Counted from the first letter of the stretch, positions 1 through 43,000 are shown. The stretch: DNA of 64,000 nucleotides from Pterobdella sp. o SKG-2022 (GCA_964035795.1 OZ038322.1:21058674-21122673), one strand, 5' to 3'. Made by a program: numbers and translations. Notes: a model not told the origin generated them from the letters alone.

Positions 1-3000
1 ATACCTTTCTGTTTTAAGCTAAGTAGGTTAATGTTTTTTTGATGAAATTTTCTCCTAGTATTCAAAAGGTGCAAATTAGAATCTTTCAATGTATTGTGTG
101 CTTGTTCACGTTGATAGGTCTTTTTCCAACTTTTTTCAATGTCTATTTAAACATTCTGTCTAAAAGATATTTTATTTTGAAAGCGCCATGGTATGCGTAC
201 TTATTATCACTATTTTGATATCGAATATAATGAATATATCTAAATATAATTTGAATAAAGTGTAATATTTCATTAATTTCAATAAACTTTGAAATTAATG
301 AAATGCTACAAACCAAATAACTTATGAGAAAATATGAACCAAATTCTCAATTCAAAAAAACAATCAGATCTGAAGTTTTTATAATGAGATGGTAGATAAG
401 ATCGCTGCACTATTGACGTGAAACAGAACTAGAAGGAATAAAGCATTTCGATTGTAAAAAAATGTTCTAAATGGTTTTTGTGCGTTTATTCATCATGAGA
501 AGTACTGTTTAGGTTTTTACTTCACGAAAAATCGCTGCTACCATCGTTTTTTTCCAGATTTAGATTGTTCCAACACAAAAAATAAATTCATTAAAACTGA
601 TAAGATTAACATTTTTGAACTTTTGTTCAAGGGAGTTGTATCAAGAGTTTAAAGGGCAGAAACTCAGTTTGAATAACAAACTTTTCAATTTTCTGGAATA
701 GAGTGCTACAAGTTGATAAAAAACGCATTCGAAAACAAACTGATTTGAATAGAAATTAAAACATTGACAGAGTTGAATGATAATCAATATTATAATAGTT
801 TTGAATGAGTTTAAAAGCCTTTTGAAGTTACTATTGGTAAATTCCATTTTTTAATTGATAAAAAAATTATTTTTTGAAAGTTACTTTTTCAAAAATTTGT
901 TTTTAAATTCATTTATATTTGATTTTTTTTTCATTAGTCAATAATAAGTATAAGGTGAACTCTAGAAAAAGGTATTTCTAAATGAAGCCAAAATTAGGAA
1001 ATTAACACATTACTCAATTCCAAACGACAATACATAATTTCTTTATTTAAATTTCGAGTATTTCGGAAAAATCTGTAAAAGTAATTTGAATTTTGATTAG
1101 GTTTCCACTTTTGAGACAACAAAAACCTTAAATTTAGAAAATTAATGAGTTTCAAATAAAAATTTAGTTCACCCTGAAAAAAGCTAACATCATGTTATAT
1201 AAAACTTATAACAAAAGTCTATTCAGGGAGGTCATATAGATAATAACGGAAAAAAATTTAATTAGATTGAAGTTGTATAAATGTTATTGAAAGCAATATA
1301 TCTTGTAATGATGAGTTCCTAATCAACTATTTTTATTGAAGCATCTGAATATATTTAAATCAAAAAGATTTTTGAGTTTTTTTATATATATCTCTAAAAA
1401 ATCTAAAAATAGAAATAACAAGGTTTAAATGTTGAAATGGGTGGATATTTTAGCTATTTGATGTCACAAGAATGGTTGAGGTAATTTCAAAAATTATTAC
1501 GTAATGGCATTTTATCTAATAGGGAGTCAAACTTATCGGAAAAGATATACTTGTAACACATGAATCATAATTAATTTCTTTTGAAAACTATCTTCTAATT
1601 TTTTTTGTCGAAATATTATAAAAACACGATAATGAGAAGTATTTAGAAAGCTTGAAATGACTTATATTGGTTCAACAGATGAAGCATTTAGTTCCTAATT
1701 ATAAATCTTCCTTTATCTATCTAACATAAATTGTTTATTTTTTATGATTCAACTGCATTGCATAAACAACAAATCGTTCTTCAGTTTTTTCCAAAACATT
1801 TTCTTGAAAAAGGCAATTTTTTTATTAAAAGTGAAATTCTTGACGAACTCAACTTTTTCATAAATTAGTAAAACAACTATAAAAAGAATTTCGGAAGTTT
1901 TTCCAAAGATATTTAATTTTCCTTGTCAATTCAAATTGGATCGATTTCTTTTTTGAAAGACGGAACATTGCATTTTGGGAAATTAAAGATTAACAGCGGC
2001 TGTTTTTTAAATTTTTCGCGCATTTTTATTAATTAAAATTTTTTGGCGTAATTCATTATCGCAAGAGTAGAGACAATCAAAAATTTCTTTGTTAACAGGC
2101 TTCTGCATGAACTCCGTTAAAACCTTATCACAATCATAAAAACCTTTGAACTTCCGTTATCAAAGTTTTTTTCTAAAGTAGAAAAACAGTGTTAAAATAG
2201 ACATTTTGCAAAGCTTATTTGGAACTCTTCAGCTTTGAGAGTTTTTGGTACCAACACTGAAGTTTATTACTTTTCCGTTATCTTCACAACACTCCAACCT
2301 AAAGATTTTTTAGATTAATTATTTATACAAACTCTACAAAAGTTTTATTGTTTTTTTATTATATTTATAATTCTCAAAAATAAAATATTTGGTGTTAAAA
2401 TTGTAAAATTCTATCGATCTACCTGATCGTGGTTTTGGAAAAAATAGTTTTAAATAAAAATAACTTCATGTTTCAAATTCTTTCTTCATTGTATGAGTTT
2501 TCATTTCAAAAATTTGATTTTTTTTTTTGTATGAACACGTAATTTTGAATTAAAATGAAGTTGTGAAAGTAGCAATTTTTTACGTTTGGTGAAAATTTTT
2601 GTGTTAAGACAAAAAAAAAAAACTTCAAAGATAAAATTTGTGTTTATTGATGTTTAAAAATTCATTTTTTTTGAGACAAGTTTTGTTCTTAAGCTTTTTA
2701 AGCAAACTTTATATGAAGTGTCTTTAAGTTGTTTCCTTTTTTTGTACGGAATTATACTCTCAGTCTGGTAGAAGTAATGAGTTCACAAAAGGCTCTGCAT
2801 ACTTTTCTTGCGTTTTTTTCAATCTCCTTCTATGTTTAAAGCTTTTAGTTTAAATCACCATGCCTTCCCACCTCTATTTGTGAACAGGCCAGCTAGTCTA
2901 TTTAGTCAATATTTTGCTTTTAACCAACAATTTTTTATTTGATTCACAAATTCATAGCTTAACTGCAATTAAAAGTTTTTAAAATTTAATTGCCAACAAC

Positions 3001-3436
3001 TTTCTCACTTTTCACCCATATGGTTTTCTGTTCTACACACATGCATGAGTTTCAAACTTTTTAAAGTTTACCTGTAAAAATTTGATGAAAAAATATATTT
3101 AAAAATTTTTTTAATGATGATTTTATTGAAATTAACAATAAAATACAGACTTTAAGTTGTTGAAACAAAATAAAAGTGGAATCAGTAAAAAAGAAAAAAA
3201 ACTGAAAATTTTTTTTGTATTTCGAGAAGCAAATAAGCTTCCATTATAAAAATCTCATGAAACAAAAACTCCAGCGTTTGAAAGTCGTTATTTACAAGTT
3301 TTCTTATCCTGAGTTATTGTAGCTCAGCATGAAAAATACCTTAAAATAAGTTTTTTAAATAGTATTCTAACGCTTAATTTACTTTATTACTTGCTATTTA
3401 AATTAAAATTTTCACGTTATAAATTTTCCTTTTCAG
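1..3436. other. AT-rich non-coding DNA upstream of the first recognised GPCR exon
   Basis: No coding segment with splice support seen on either strand. It may hold the 5' exon or promoter of the receptor, but none could be picked out. The only structure noted is the hairpin near 285. Confidence 0.5.
267..304. repeat. Perfect 16-bp inverted repeat (hairpin)
   Basis: ATTTCATTAATTTCAA at 267-282 is the exact reverse complement of 289-304, with a 6-nt loop. Function unknown. Confidence 0.8.
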
Positions 3437-32605
<29,169 letters not shown>

Positions 32606-35566
32606 TTTCTCGCTGTATTTTATATTTTTTATAAAGTTTTTTTTAAGCAAAATTTGAAAAATCACAACAAAAAAGCATGGTTTTCAGCTTCGATTGAACA
32701 AATCGTGAATGTCTTAACGTGATGGAAATCATTTTATCTAAAAGAACTCTTGCTGAAATGTATCAATTCTTGAATTGATGAATTCTGAAATTAATCCTTT
32801 GAGAATAAATAAAACAAAAGACATGAATTGAAACAAATGAGACCGTTGAAGAAATATGGACTTGTGTGAGAAATTTATAACTCTATCAAATATTCGCCAA
32901 ATTGTCACTCACTTCTGAGAGTTGTTTGAATTATTCCTTATTTTATTTTTCGACCAAACACATTTCATCTTAAAGCCATTAGAACGTCATTTTTAGTGTA
33001 ATTTATTCTTCCACCAAACCATACGTTAAAAGGCGCAAACAAAGGCAAGTAAAATATTGTTTTCACCTATAAATCACGTATTTAATAGCTACATTGTTAT
33101 CATTGTCGGCCAACACAAACGATATTTTATTTACAAAGGCTTGGGTGTGAGTTATTAGTTTACGAAGTGAAATTATTTCACAATCATTGTTTACGACTTA
33201 AAAGCATTGTAGCATGTTTGTTTTGTTGTTGATGTCGATCCATTTTTGTCAGTTTTGTGCTAGCTTGAGTTGGTTTTTACTCAAAAAATACAAAATTTCG
33301 TACCGAATATTTTTTCGTTGTTTTCATTTAGACTACTTTCATAATCTCAATTTGTTGAAATGTTTCCAACTGAGAAACAATTTTTTTTGTAAATTTAAAT
33401 ACATTGTTTTAATAAAAAGCCGGTAAAATATTCAACTTGTGTCGAAAGCTCTTATTGAATGTAATCAACTCGTGACAATATTTTTGAATTGTTTTCGTAT
33501 TTTTATGATAAACACTAATTATGTATAAATGAACCTGTGGCTAGAAACCCTGTAGAAGTTGTTTGAAATTATTCTCAAAAGTTTTGTATTACTCCGTGAA
33601 GATAACAATCCATTTGATTCACTCATTTCATAAGGAAGAACAAATCTGCTTGTTATTTAAATTTTTATCTAGTCAACTGGTTTTTCAAATGAATATTTAA
33701 TGAAATTTTTTATTTCGTTCAAATAAATTTTAGTCTAGTGATTTTATAATAAACTAAAAATTTATTTTTTATTTTTTACAACCAACATTCGAACATAAGA
33801 ACTCATGAATAAATGTTATTTTGAAAACAAAGCTTTGTATTTCACTTGGCTCAGGTTGTGGCGAAAATGACTAGATGCCCAATTGAATCCTGAAGCATAC
33901 CGTACATCGTTAAAGTTTTAGTATAAGCTTTTCTCAAAAATTTGAGAAATTTTATATTATTGGAATTTTCCGTTTAAATTAGTTTCTACAAGCGGTTGTA
34001 TAAAAATTATTCAAAACAACTTGCTGGAGTTTTAGAATGGAGAAGTATATGAGAACTAACACTCATTTGAGAAATTTTATTTTAGTCAAATTTTTTGTTA
34101 AATTAAATAAAATATAGTTTGAGTTGAAAATACAGATCATTATCAATTAGCCGTAGTTGTAAGATTTGCCGAATGCGGTCGAGTGAAACATTGAAAAATC
34201 AGATTATTTTTTATTAAAAGATCATCTCGATTGAATCAACTCTAAATTTGAAATAAAATAATTCTTGAAGTATTCATATTAATTTAATCAAAAACTCATT
34301 AAAAATACTATCAAAATCCACAAAAAACTTCATTAACTAAAATAGTTTGAAATCTAGTATTTGTATGACTACTATGAAAAACAGCTAAATATTAATTTAA
34401 ATGCCTTTAATTTTCAATCAAAAAATTATAAATGATGGTTTATTCAAAAATTTCTATCTAGTCAACCACAAAAATCAAATTATCACTTAAAAGTTATTAC
34501 CGAAAGTTTAAACAAACTTCAAAAATATTTTAGTTTTTCAAAAATCATCAAACACTCAAAAATAGTTCGCGTTATTTCGATAGTAATCTATGAAAAATTG
34601 CCAAAAATTTTTTAAAAACTTAGTAAAATTACCTCGAATTTGATTTGAAATTAATTAATAGTTTATGGTTTTTTCAAATGTTTCATTTTGATCCTAAATG
34701 ATTTGTTGAAAAGATAATTATCAAAAACATTCAACTGTTGATGCAGACAGCTTTAATAAACTCTATAACATATTGATTGGAAAATAAAAACCTTCAAAGT
34801 AATGTTGAACATATTAAACAACGCAGCAAAACTTCAAGTAAAACGACTAATTACAGACGAATGATGCAGAAAAAGCTCAAATAAAAGTGTAATTATACAT
34901 AAATAAAACAGTAAATCTCCGGTCCTCAATGATATGCAAGGTGAACAAGATGTGACAGATTAAGTACCCAAATAAGTCAGAGCACGTTATTTTGTTATTA
35001 TAATGAATTTATTTCATTAAAATGTTCAAAAAACTGTTTCTAAAGATCTTTTTCGATCTATATGAAGTTTTTTTGTGAGAATCGTGTTATAATTATGTCA
35101 TAACTATTCGATTAACTCAAATGTGATAAATTAATTTTTTCCATTTAAATCAATTTTTCACAAAATGTTTCAACAAAGATATTAAATGGCTATAGTACGC
35201 CTACATTTGTTTCAAGGCGTCAGCATAAGAATGCTCAAATTTAATGTGTTAATTACTTAAAATATCTTTTTTATATTGATATCTTCAACGTGATGTTCTA
35301 TGGTAAATTTTAATTTGAACTAGCTGACAAGTCTTTTTTGAAAGTGCTATTTTAATTTGATATTCTCATTTTTATAATACGTTAAATTATCTCTTTGCAT
35401 TAAAGCTATTTAATGTCGCATGTTTAATGTTAACGTGTTTCATATGCAAAATGGCTTAATAGGAAATCATTATCCAAATCAGTAAACATTTTTGTAATAA
35501 TTTTGAATGTTGAAAATATATTTAAGTTGGTATTATCTGTTATTTCTGCTGTTTGTTTGGTTCGAT
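32606..35566. other. Intergenic: GPCR 3' end to small membrane-protein gene
   Basis: Convergent 3' ends flank about 3 kb of AT-rich DNA. Only the polyadenylation signals near 32.8 kb are noted; no gene seen. Confidence 0.5.
32804..32813 (+). promoter_or_regulatory. Overlapping AATAAA polyadenylation signals of the GPCR gene
   Basis: Two overlapping AATAAA hexamers about 200 nt after the GPCR stop codon, consistent with a short 3' UTR. Confidence 0.5.
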
Positions 35567-35630
35567 TCATTGCTGAACTCTTCTTCGGTCGGGGTGCGTT
35601 TGGTTGTCGTTAGACCACTCACTTGACGAA
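35567..35630 (-). CDS. Small membrane protein exon 3 with stop
   Basis: Acceptor CTGCAG. Encodes SSSEWSNDNQTHPDRRRVQQ and stop TGA at 35569-35567. Confidence 0.5.
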
Positions 35631-36461
35631 CTGCAGGGATCATTGAAGTAGAAAAAATTAAGATGTGATTATTTTTGGTCTTTTGATTGTTTTATGTTGC
35701 TTTTTTCTGTAAAACATGGAGTGACATTAATTTTCAATAAAGGTTTCGAGTTGTTTCAACCCTAGCTTCTATCATCCAAAAAGATTCATTAGACCACCGT
35801 TTTCCACAGTGCTAGTTTTTTTACATTTTAAAACTATTATATTATTCATAAAGTACCAGCCTAAGTCATCGATGTGATCCGCCATGGCAAGAGAGACCCC
35901 CACTAGCAGCATGCTTGCCACTATCATCAACGTTGTCATCACTACCACTGCCCACTTCATTCTTCGGTACCTTCAGGAGTTTTATGCGTTTTTCAAGATT
36001 TTATTTTTATTTCTGAAGTTCCATCTCATAATTTAAGATGTTCAAATATTAAGTTTTTTGCATTTTGTTTATGGATTCTGTTAAAAAATTTTATTTTGAA
36101 AACATAATTATTCAAAGAATAAAAATTAATAACTACTTTGCTCTTAAATTTTTTTTAGACTAATAAATTTTGAAAAATTAAATTCTTCATCAAAAATTTC
36201 ATTCTTGAATTATGTTCAAAGAACTTAAAAAATCTACTGCCTAATGGCAAGTGAATCATCTGATCGCCTTCTGTGCAGACGTGACTTGCTGAAACTGCGG
36301 GAACTCTTGTAGCATTTGGCTCCCGAGTTTCCAGAATGACTGTCAATAGTGTCTTGAGTTTTTAATGTTGGTGGTATTTTAGAAATTGTGAAGCTCGGAT
36401 GGAGATAAGAAGACGGACTTTCGTCGCAACTGGCGTTGTAATTGTATTGGTAGAAGGTCAT
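35567..36461 (-). CDS. Unrecognised small single-pass membrane protein, 3 exons, 133 aa
   Basis: Exons on the - strand: 36461-36238, 35970-35857, 35630-35567. Junctions join in phase (2/1, 2/1) with donors CA|GTAGAT and TG|GTACTT and acceptors CTGAAG and CTGCAG, giving 402 nt including TGA. The N-terminal 75 residues are Ser/Tyr/Arg-rich, starting MTFYQYNYNASCDESPSSY and ending in a basic RLHRRR cluster. One hydrophobic helix follows (KWAVVVMTTLMIVASMLLVG then VSLAMA, about residues 79-104). The tail is short and hydrophilic: HIDDLG, an acidic/Asn region, and DRRRVQQ. An in-frame stop lies just upstream of the ATG. Basic residues before the helix suggest a cytoplasmic N-terminus by the positive-inside rule. 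I do not recognise the family. GC content, open frames and splice fit support a real gene. Confidence 0.6.
35857..35970 (-). CDS. Small membrane protein exon 2: transmembrane helix
   Basis: Acceptor CTGAAG. Encodes YRRMKWAVVVMTTLMIVASM and the rest of the helix, ending ADHIDDLG. Donor TG|GTACTT, phase 2. Clearly higher GC than the flanks. Confidence 0.65.
36238..36461 (-). CDS. Small membrane protein exon 1
   Basis: Start ATG at 36461-36459, preceded in frame by TAA. Encodes the Ser/Tyr-rich N-terminus ending DDSLAIR; donor CA|GTAGAT, phase 2. Confidence 0.6.
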
Positions 36462-38703
36462 CCTGAGTGGGTTGAAAGGACGTTTTGGTGATTTTTCAGG
36501 TTAGTGCGTAGTTTAAAGACTTTTTACAGTAAAAATCCAGTTTTGTATTTTTGGACTTTATTTATTATTTTTCGTGACAATTTTCTTGAAGAATCTTATA
36601 TTAGAAAGTTGAAAATCAAAATTATTTATCTACTATTTCTTAAATATGTTTAACTTCTTTAAAACCTGACGCTGAAAAAAGGTTAATTAATAATCAAAAT
36701 TTCAAAGAGCACGAACCAAAATATGAGTTATTCAAAAATGCGTAACTGTCATTTTTATCCAACTACTCTTGGTAAAAATTCGTGTAACTAGATATGAATC
36801 CATGCGTTAGATGTTTTTGCTCTATATTTTTTTCTACATTTTTTCGTGTTCTTATATTTTTCAAAAATTGTCTTCACTTCAATATTTATGACTGCATAAT
36901 TATGTGATCTCTTACTTACATTTTTTTAAATTAAAGGCGTTTTTGCCCCCCTTGGTACATCATGTAAATTACCTTATATTAATGACTGAATTCAGAATTG
37001 GATTGAATATTTCAGGGGTATGGTGATTTATGATTTCTCAGTGGCAATTGGGACAATAAAAAAGTCTACAAAACACTGTTTATGATTTTTGAAAATTTTC
37101 CCTTTTCGTATCAAAGATTGAAGGCTTTTTCATTTTTTTTGGATTTTCGGTGAAACCAACACACCTTTAGCGTAGAAACTAATTCAATCGATGGCATGGA
37201 CGTACTAAAGAAAATATGTGAATTTTTTTATAAAGATTTTTGGAAAATTTTAAAAATTTCTATTGGTTTTTCGTCTCTTTCCACAATTCTTGAATTATCT
37301 TCTTCAACATTACAAGTTTTTAAGCAAGTTATTTATGTTTAATTCCTTATTTCCAACTAATTTTTTATGCCCAGGTGATCTCCCTATTTCATGGAAGCTT
37401 AACATGCGAGAAAACTCTGCAAAGAATAAAACGGCATTTTTATAGTCATTTTAAACTGTGATTAACAAGATTCTGGTATTCATATAGTATCTAAAATAGT
37501 TATAAAACGCATTTTATCTATATCTTTTTAATATGTTTTTAGAATATTTTTGGTAAACTTTATTATTTTTTAATTATGATGTTTTTCTAAATATGTTCTT
37601 AAGAGCTGGAAAAAAGCTATAAGTGAATTAAAAATATTTTGATGAAGCTTTTCGCTAGCTTATTCAAGTTTATATTAAAATTTTGCAACAGTATTAACAT
37701 TGAACCATATTTTCCAAGACTAATGTATTTGGTATTCATCTTCAAATACTCAAGCATCTTCAACAAGATAAGACCTATTTAATCAAACTTAAAAGTAAAT
37801 AAAATGGAAAGTGAAGATTATGAAGGTAATAATTCAAAAGGCATTTTCATTTTCAAGTTGTAGCTTCAATTTCGTGTGAAAATTGTAAAGAAAATTGTTT
37901 ATTAGTTATACATCAATGAAGAATCATAGAATGTTACATAGTTTTCAAGACTCACTCAATGAGAAGGATTCATATTTTCTAAGTCAGAAGCTCTTATTTT
38001 TTATAATTATATTTTAACCACTATTTTGCAAGTTTTACTTCTACAGTTTCATTTCATTTGGTCCTAAATCAATTTCAACCTGCTCTCATGAACAACGATA
38101 ATTTATTTTTAAAACTTATTTTAACATATAACTTATTTTTATAACATGACTAAAAGAACCTTCCAACTTTCAATTCTAGGCCTACTTTCAACTATACATG
38201 AGTTTTAAGCATATTTATTCTTACTTAAACTTTTTGCAAACAAAATGCCAGTAAACAAATCAAAAGACTGCTTATTTATATTATATGAAACACTTTGTGA
38301 AACTGTTTAGTTTTCAATAAACAAAATAAACTTTTGAGCGAAATTTTATCTACATTGAAAATGTTTCGTGTACAACATTGTAGTTTGCAGCGGGCTTGCT
38401 GAGATTCTGTTGATAATTATGATTATGACAAAAGGCAAAGGTGACTCTACAAAAATTTAATTTTAGAATATACTCCGAGCATTAGAAACATTATCTTTAA
38501 ACATAATCTTCAAAGCTTCTCAATTAATTAATTTTTAGTGAAAACTCAACTTTCGAGTTTTTTTAATTAAATTTCATTTTAGTATATGTTTGAGATTTGA
38601 AATATTTTTGATATAGTTTATGAAGTTTATCATCAGTGCAGGTATTATAATATTCAAGAAAAATTTTCGCAATTTATACAAAAATTTTTTCATTTTATTA
38701 TTC

Positions 38704-38867
38704 AAACTTTAAAAACATCAATTTAGGATTCATACATTTATTTAAAATAAAAGCTATAATTTTCCATAAGTAAAGCCTTATCATAAAACGTTAGCATAAA
38801 CTTAACGAAAATTATAGCTTTTATTTTAAATAAATTTATGAATCCTCAATTGGTGTTTTTAAAGTTT
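38704..38867. mobile_element. Palindromic MITE family A, full hairpin with long loop
   Basis: Arms of about 60 bp: AACTTTAAAAACATCAATTT...TAAAAGCTATAATTTTC and its reverse complement end at 38867. The loop is about 35 nt and holds CATAAAACGTTAGCATAAACTT. The outer arm end (CAATTGGTGTTTTT) matches the outer end of the 9.0-kb copy. Confidence 0.85.
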
Positions 38868-39378
38868 ACTTTCTATAAAAAACATACATAAGATGTCTTT
38901 GAAAAGTTACTTTATTATTTATATATCATTCATCTGAAGCTGAAATATATTTTTTCACCGTTTCAGTGAATAAATTTGTCTTGTGTTATTTGAACTTTTT
39001 GTTTTCAGTGTTTTCACAAAATAATAGTCAATTTGTTAAAAATTCAAGTTAAAACTTTATTATCATTTAACATATTCAAAATATGTTTTTGAAAAAACTT
39101 CAAAACGATGATAAATTTTTATTTATTCAAGAAGCATGTTCTTTCATCACTTACAATTTAATCGAGTGTAATGTAAAGCCAAGCAGAGTCTTCCGACACC
39201 TAATCATCTTAACGAACAAAAGTCAAATGTAAAGTGAACATAAGCTTTTCAACTATAACGACTCAAAAACCTACATATAAACTTGAAATTCAATTTTTGT
39301 CAATCTTAAATAAAAACTAAATAGAATTCATTTTCAATTAAATTTTTTAAGTTGCTTTAGACAATTTGAATTGAATAC

Positions 39379-39384
39379 TTTATT
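39379..39384 (-). promoter_or_regulatory. Possible CASC3 polyadenylation signal
   Basis: AATAAA on the - strand about 410 nt after the CASC3 stop. In such AT-rich DNA the hexamer is common, so this is weak. Confidence 0.25.
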
Positions 39385-39791
39385 TTCCAGCCCAAGTATA
39401 TAAAAAAAATAAAAAATTCAGATGGATAAACTAGAATCTGTCTAAAAACGACAAAGGCACTAAAAAGAAATACTGGACGTGGTTTGAAAATGACTTGTAT
39501 GTAAATTCTATATAAATGGTGTACTTTACAGAAAATTGGAATTTGGACAAAAAAAATTAATGGAAAAATTAACAAACATAAAAAATCTTTTTATAAATAA
39601 CCAAAAAATATTACTAAAACACATAAAAATATGAAAGTAGAAAGTCAAATAAGAAGCAACAAGCTAATTCAAAGCAAGGCAATAACGTTTTTTGGGACAA
39701 TAAAACTTCAAATCTACTTACAATTAGCCCTCTTTTCAGGATCAGAAGTAATACTAAGTAGATTGTCAGTATAATCTTTTTTTACTTCGCT

Positions 39792-40031
39792 TTAAACATC
39801 TTTTTTGTTATTTTTCTCTTCCTCCTTCTCTTTTGAGGTCTCAATAGATGTATCGATTTTAACATTTTCGTTTGTTTCATCACCATTCACATTTTCAGAA
39901 AGATTATCTCTATTTTCATTTTTTTTATCACTACTTTCATCAATAATGTTGTTTTCCGTTTTGTTATTCACTTTAGGTTCGAGAGATTCACAACCATCTG
40001 CTTTCCTCTCTTCTTCAAGCTCTTTCACGTT
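39792..40031 (-). CDS. CASC3: CASC3 exon 10: acidic/Asn-rich C-terminus with stop
   Basis: Encodes NVKELEEERKADGCESLEPK followed by Asn/Glu/Lys low-complexity sequence to TAA at 39794-39792. Acceptor TTGAAG, phase 0. Confidence 0.7.
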   Translation of the reverse strand, partial: NVKELEEERKADGCESLEPKVNNKTENNIIDESSDKKNENRDNLSENVNGDETNENVKIDTSIETSKEKEEEKNNKKDV

Positions 40032-43000
40032 CTTCAAATTTGAAAATTTTCACTTATAAATTGCACAAATGCATTCAACTAATAATGCAAAAGATTAATT
40101 TATTCATTTCTTAAACAAGTACTAATGAACTTCAATCAACCCCGAACCTTAGGATCCACGATGGGCAGGGCCTTTCTGGTCCGGGTTGCCGACTGCTCAT
40201 TTGGAGTAACATCTGAAAATCAAGTTTCAAAAATTTTAAGTGCTTGTGTTAAATTTTTCATGAATATCTTGTGTCAAATTTTCAGTAATTTTCAGCTTTC
40301 AAATCATTGTGTGTGTGAATGCAAATGTGAAACATTTAGCTTCAGGCAAAACAAATCTAACCGCTCGAAAACTGTATCAATCCAGATGTAGGTTTTTTTC
40401 CGGCAGAAGAGATTCTTTTTGGTTGCAGTTCAGGGGAGAAGTAAACCGTGCCTCCTCTCACTTCTATGGGACATTTTGGCTGGAACTTGATAGGAGTTAG
40501 TTCATATACTGTATCGTTAGGTGTGAGTCTATATGCTTGTTTTTTTAAAGACTTTATAGATACTGGAGAAAAATTTTTTGACTTAATAACTGATTGATCT
40601 GTCTGATTGCTTTCAAAAGCCGCGGCGTAAGGAGATAATGTAGATGTTGTGGTGATGTTAGTTTGAGCAGAAAAAGTTGTTGTGGTGGTTAAAGATGTTT
40701 TTGTGTTAGTTGATAACGATATGGCAGATGGTGTTGTTATTGTAGTTGTAGTGAATGTCCTTGGACATGAAAGACAAGTGGGTGGTGGCGTGATTTTAAT
40801 AGTAGAAAACAAAGGAAGAGAAGTAGGTTTTGAAACTATTGTAGAAGTTTTGTACTGAGGCTTCGACAGAGTTATAGAAGCTGGAAACTTGCTTTTTGAA
40901 TCATTAGGTTTAGAGAGGTTTGGCTGATAAGAATTCACAAAGTTGTTTTGAGCTAAGAAATGAGGGTTGAAATATTGGGAAGAATAAAATGAATTTTTGT
41001 TTTTAGAGTTTGAAGCTCTGTAGCTTTGTGATAATCCTGCTTGAGGAAGCTGTTGCTGAGAGGTGAATATATAGGGCATCGTAGCCAACCTTACTGGTAG
41101 GGCAATTAATTGGTGGCCAAACATGGGATTCTCTTGAGATTGTTTCGAGGATAAGATAGGTCCTGATGGTAAAATAAATGCTGTAGAAACAAAAGATTGG
41201 GGGTTGTTGCTATGGTTAGGGTGGAAAAGACGGTTTTTGGGAACCACTGGAAACCTAGGATACATACCTTGTTTGTTTTTACCTGTTAAAAAACGTTTAT
41301 AAATAGTTTGTAAAATGAAGTTTTTCAAAATTGTATTTTTTACCATAGTTTATCTTACCGTTAAAATTAGTATTTGTTTTTATGTTTTCACTTTTGATCA
41401 GTGGTAGTTTTTTCGCATTGTTATTTATATTAGCAGTAGAGTTTGAATCATTTTTATTCAAATTCTGATGAATATTACCACTAGATATTTGGTTTACTAA
41501 TTCTTTTTTAGCATCAATTTCACTACTTTTTGCCACACTGTAAAGTGCAGCATTCTTGTTGCGGGAAATCATTGAGCACGTCATGGGAGGTAATATTCCT
41601 TTATAAAAATCAAATTAAAACATTTAATCGAGGGTTACAACAATTTAATGGAGCCTGCTGGTATATAAATTAATTTGTTACCTTCTTTTGAGAACTCCCC
41701 TTTGAAAGATCGGTTTTTTTTGTTTTTTTCTTTTTTGTTTTGATCAGAAGTGAAGGCAGCTTGATTCTTATTATTTCCGGTAGCTTTATCCAATTCGTTT
41801 TGCAAACTTTCGTTTTCTTTGTTGTTTTCTTGATTTTCACCACACATTACTATCAATCTGACATCTTGAGCTTCGCCCATATACTTTAAATCTCTAGAAG
41901 CCCAACCTCTATTACCGTGGTTTCTATGGTTTCTAAACCGGCCCCAACCTGTGTAGCTGTGTTGGAGATTAAAGCTTTTGAAACCACCTTCGGTATTCAA
42001 ACTCTTATTGTATTTGTAAAAATTTGAATAAGAGTTAGCTTCTTTGGAAACATTGTCTGCTTCATTGTTTTCTTTACGAGAATTATTGTTGATTTCTATC
42101 ACAACTTTGTTTTGGTAGTCTGGTTTGTATTTTCTATTGAGTTGGTCGGTCATGTTTGAATTTGTATAAATTAAATTGTTGCTCAAAGACACATCATTAA
42201 CATCAAAATTTTGTTTAGCTTCATCTGATGATTTGTTATATGAAGTTGCAGAAACTTTGGACCCAATGACAGGAGCAATTCTTCCAGAACCTACCATGTT
42301 TTTCTTTTTTTTAAAGTTACCTCTTATGCTATAAATCGGTCTTCCTATGAATATTTCGCCAGCAAAGCTAGGGAAATCGTAATCAAACTTGTAAGATTCA
42401 CTAAGCGATTTGTAAAAATCATCCGAGTGGTTTGTTTGGTTTTTTAAAAAGCTTCCACACGTATCGTTTTTAATGTAATTATTTAACTTTTTGTCAGTAT
42501 TTGATTTTAACGTTAAATTCTCGGTCTGGTCTTTATCAATTGTGAGTGTTTTTACGGTAGATTTAGATAGGTAACTTTTTGGACTCGGTTTGTTGTTTTG
42601 AGATTCATTATCTTCATTAGATACTTTAGAGTTTTTTAAAATTCCTGGTTTGCTTTTATCGTTTATCGTGTTTGTTATTTTTTCACATTTTGAGGTTCCA
42701 TCTTTAGTTTCTACATTTTTCTCCTCATTATTTTCATTCTTCATTTTTTGCTTTTTTGAGCTTTTTAATTCTTTCTTGATGATCTTTTTTCCATTAGAAA
42801 CTGGATTGTTCAAATTATTTCTGACCACAATAAATGTTCGAAAAGCATTTCTTTTGTTCATCAAAGACCCTCTCTTTTTGCCTACAATGCGCTCATTCAA
42901 ACCAGAACTTCTGTGGTCATAAATAAAAAATCATTCAAACAAAAATTTATAATGAAATCTAATTTAGAAATAAACCAAAACGGATTAACTTAAAACGGTA

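Larger units (their letters stand above)
36462..39791. other. Intergenic: small membrane-protein gene to CASC3 3' end
   Basis: About 3.3 kb with one MITE family A hairpin (38.70-38.87 kb). It should contain the promoter of the small membrane-protein gene near 36.5-37 kb, but no element can be named. No other gene seen. Confidence 0.5.

Noticed and set aside
33214..33426. 70-codon + strand hydrophobic frame in the intergenic region
   Set aside because: Typical chance frame in AT-rich DNA; no start context, splice sites or similarity.
39805..40059. + strand hydrophobic frame opposite CASC3 exon 10
   Set aside because: Antisense shadow of an Asn/Glu/Lys-rich exon; no splice or homology support. 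The same applies to 42650-42922 and 62783-63194.
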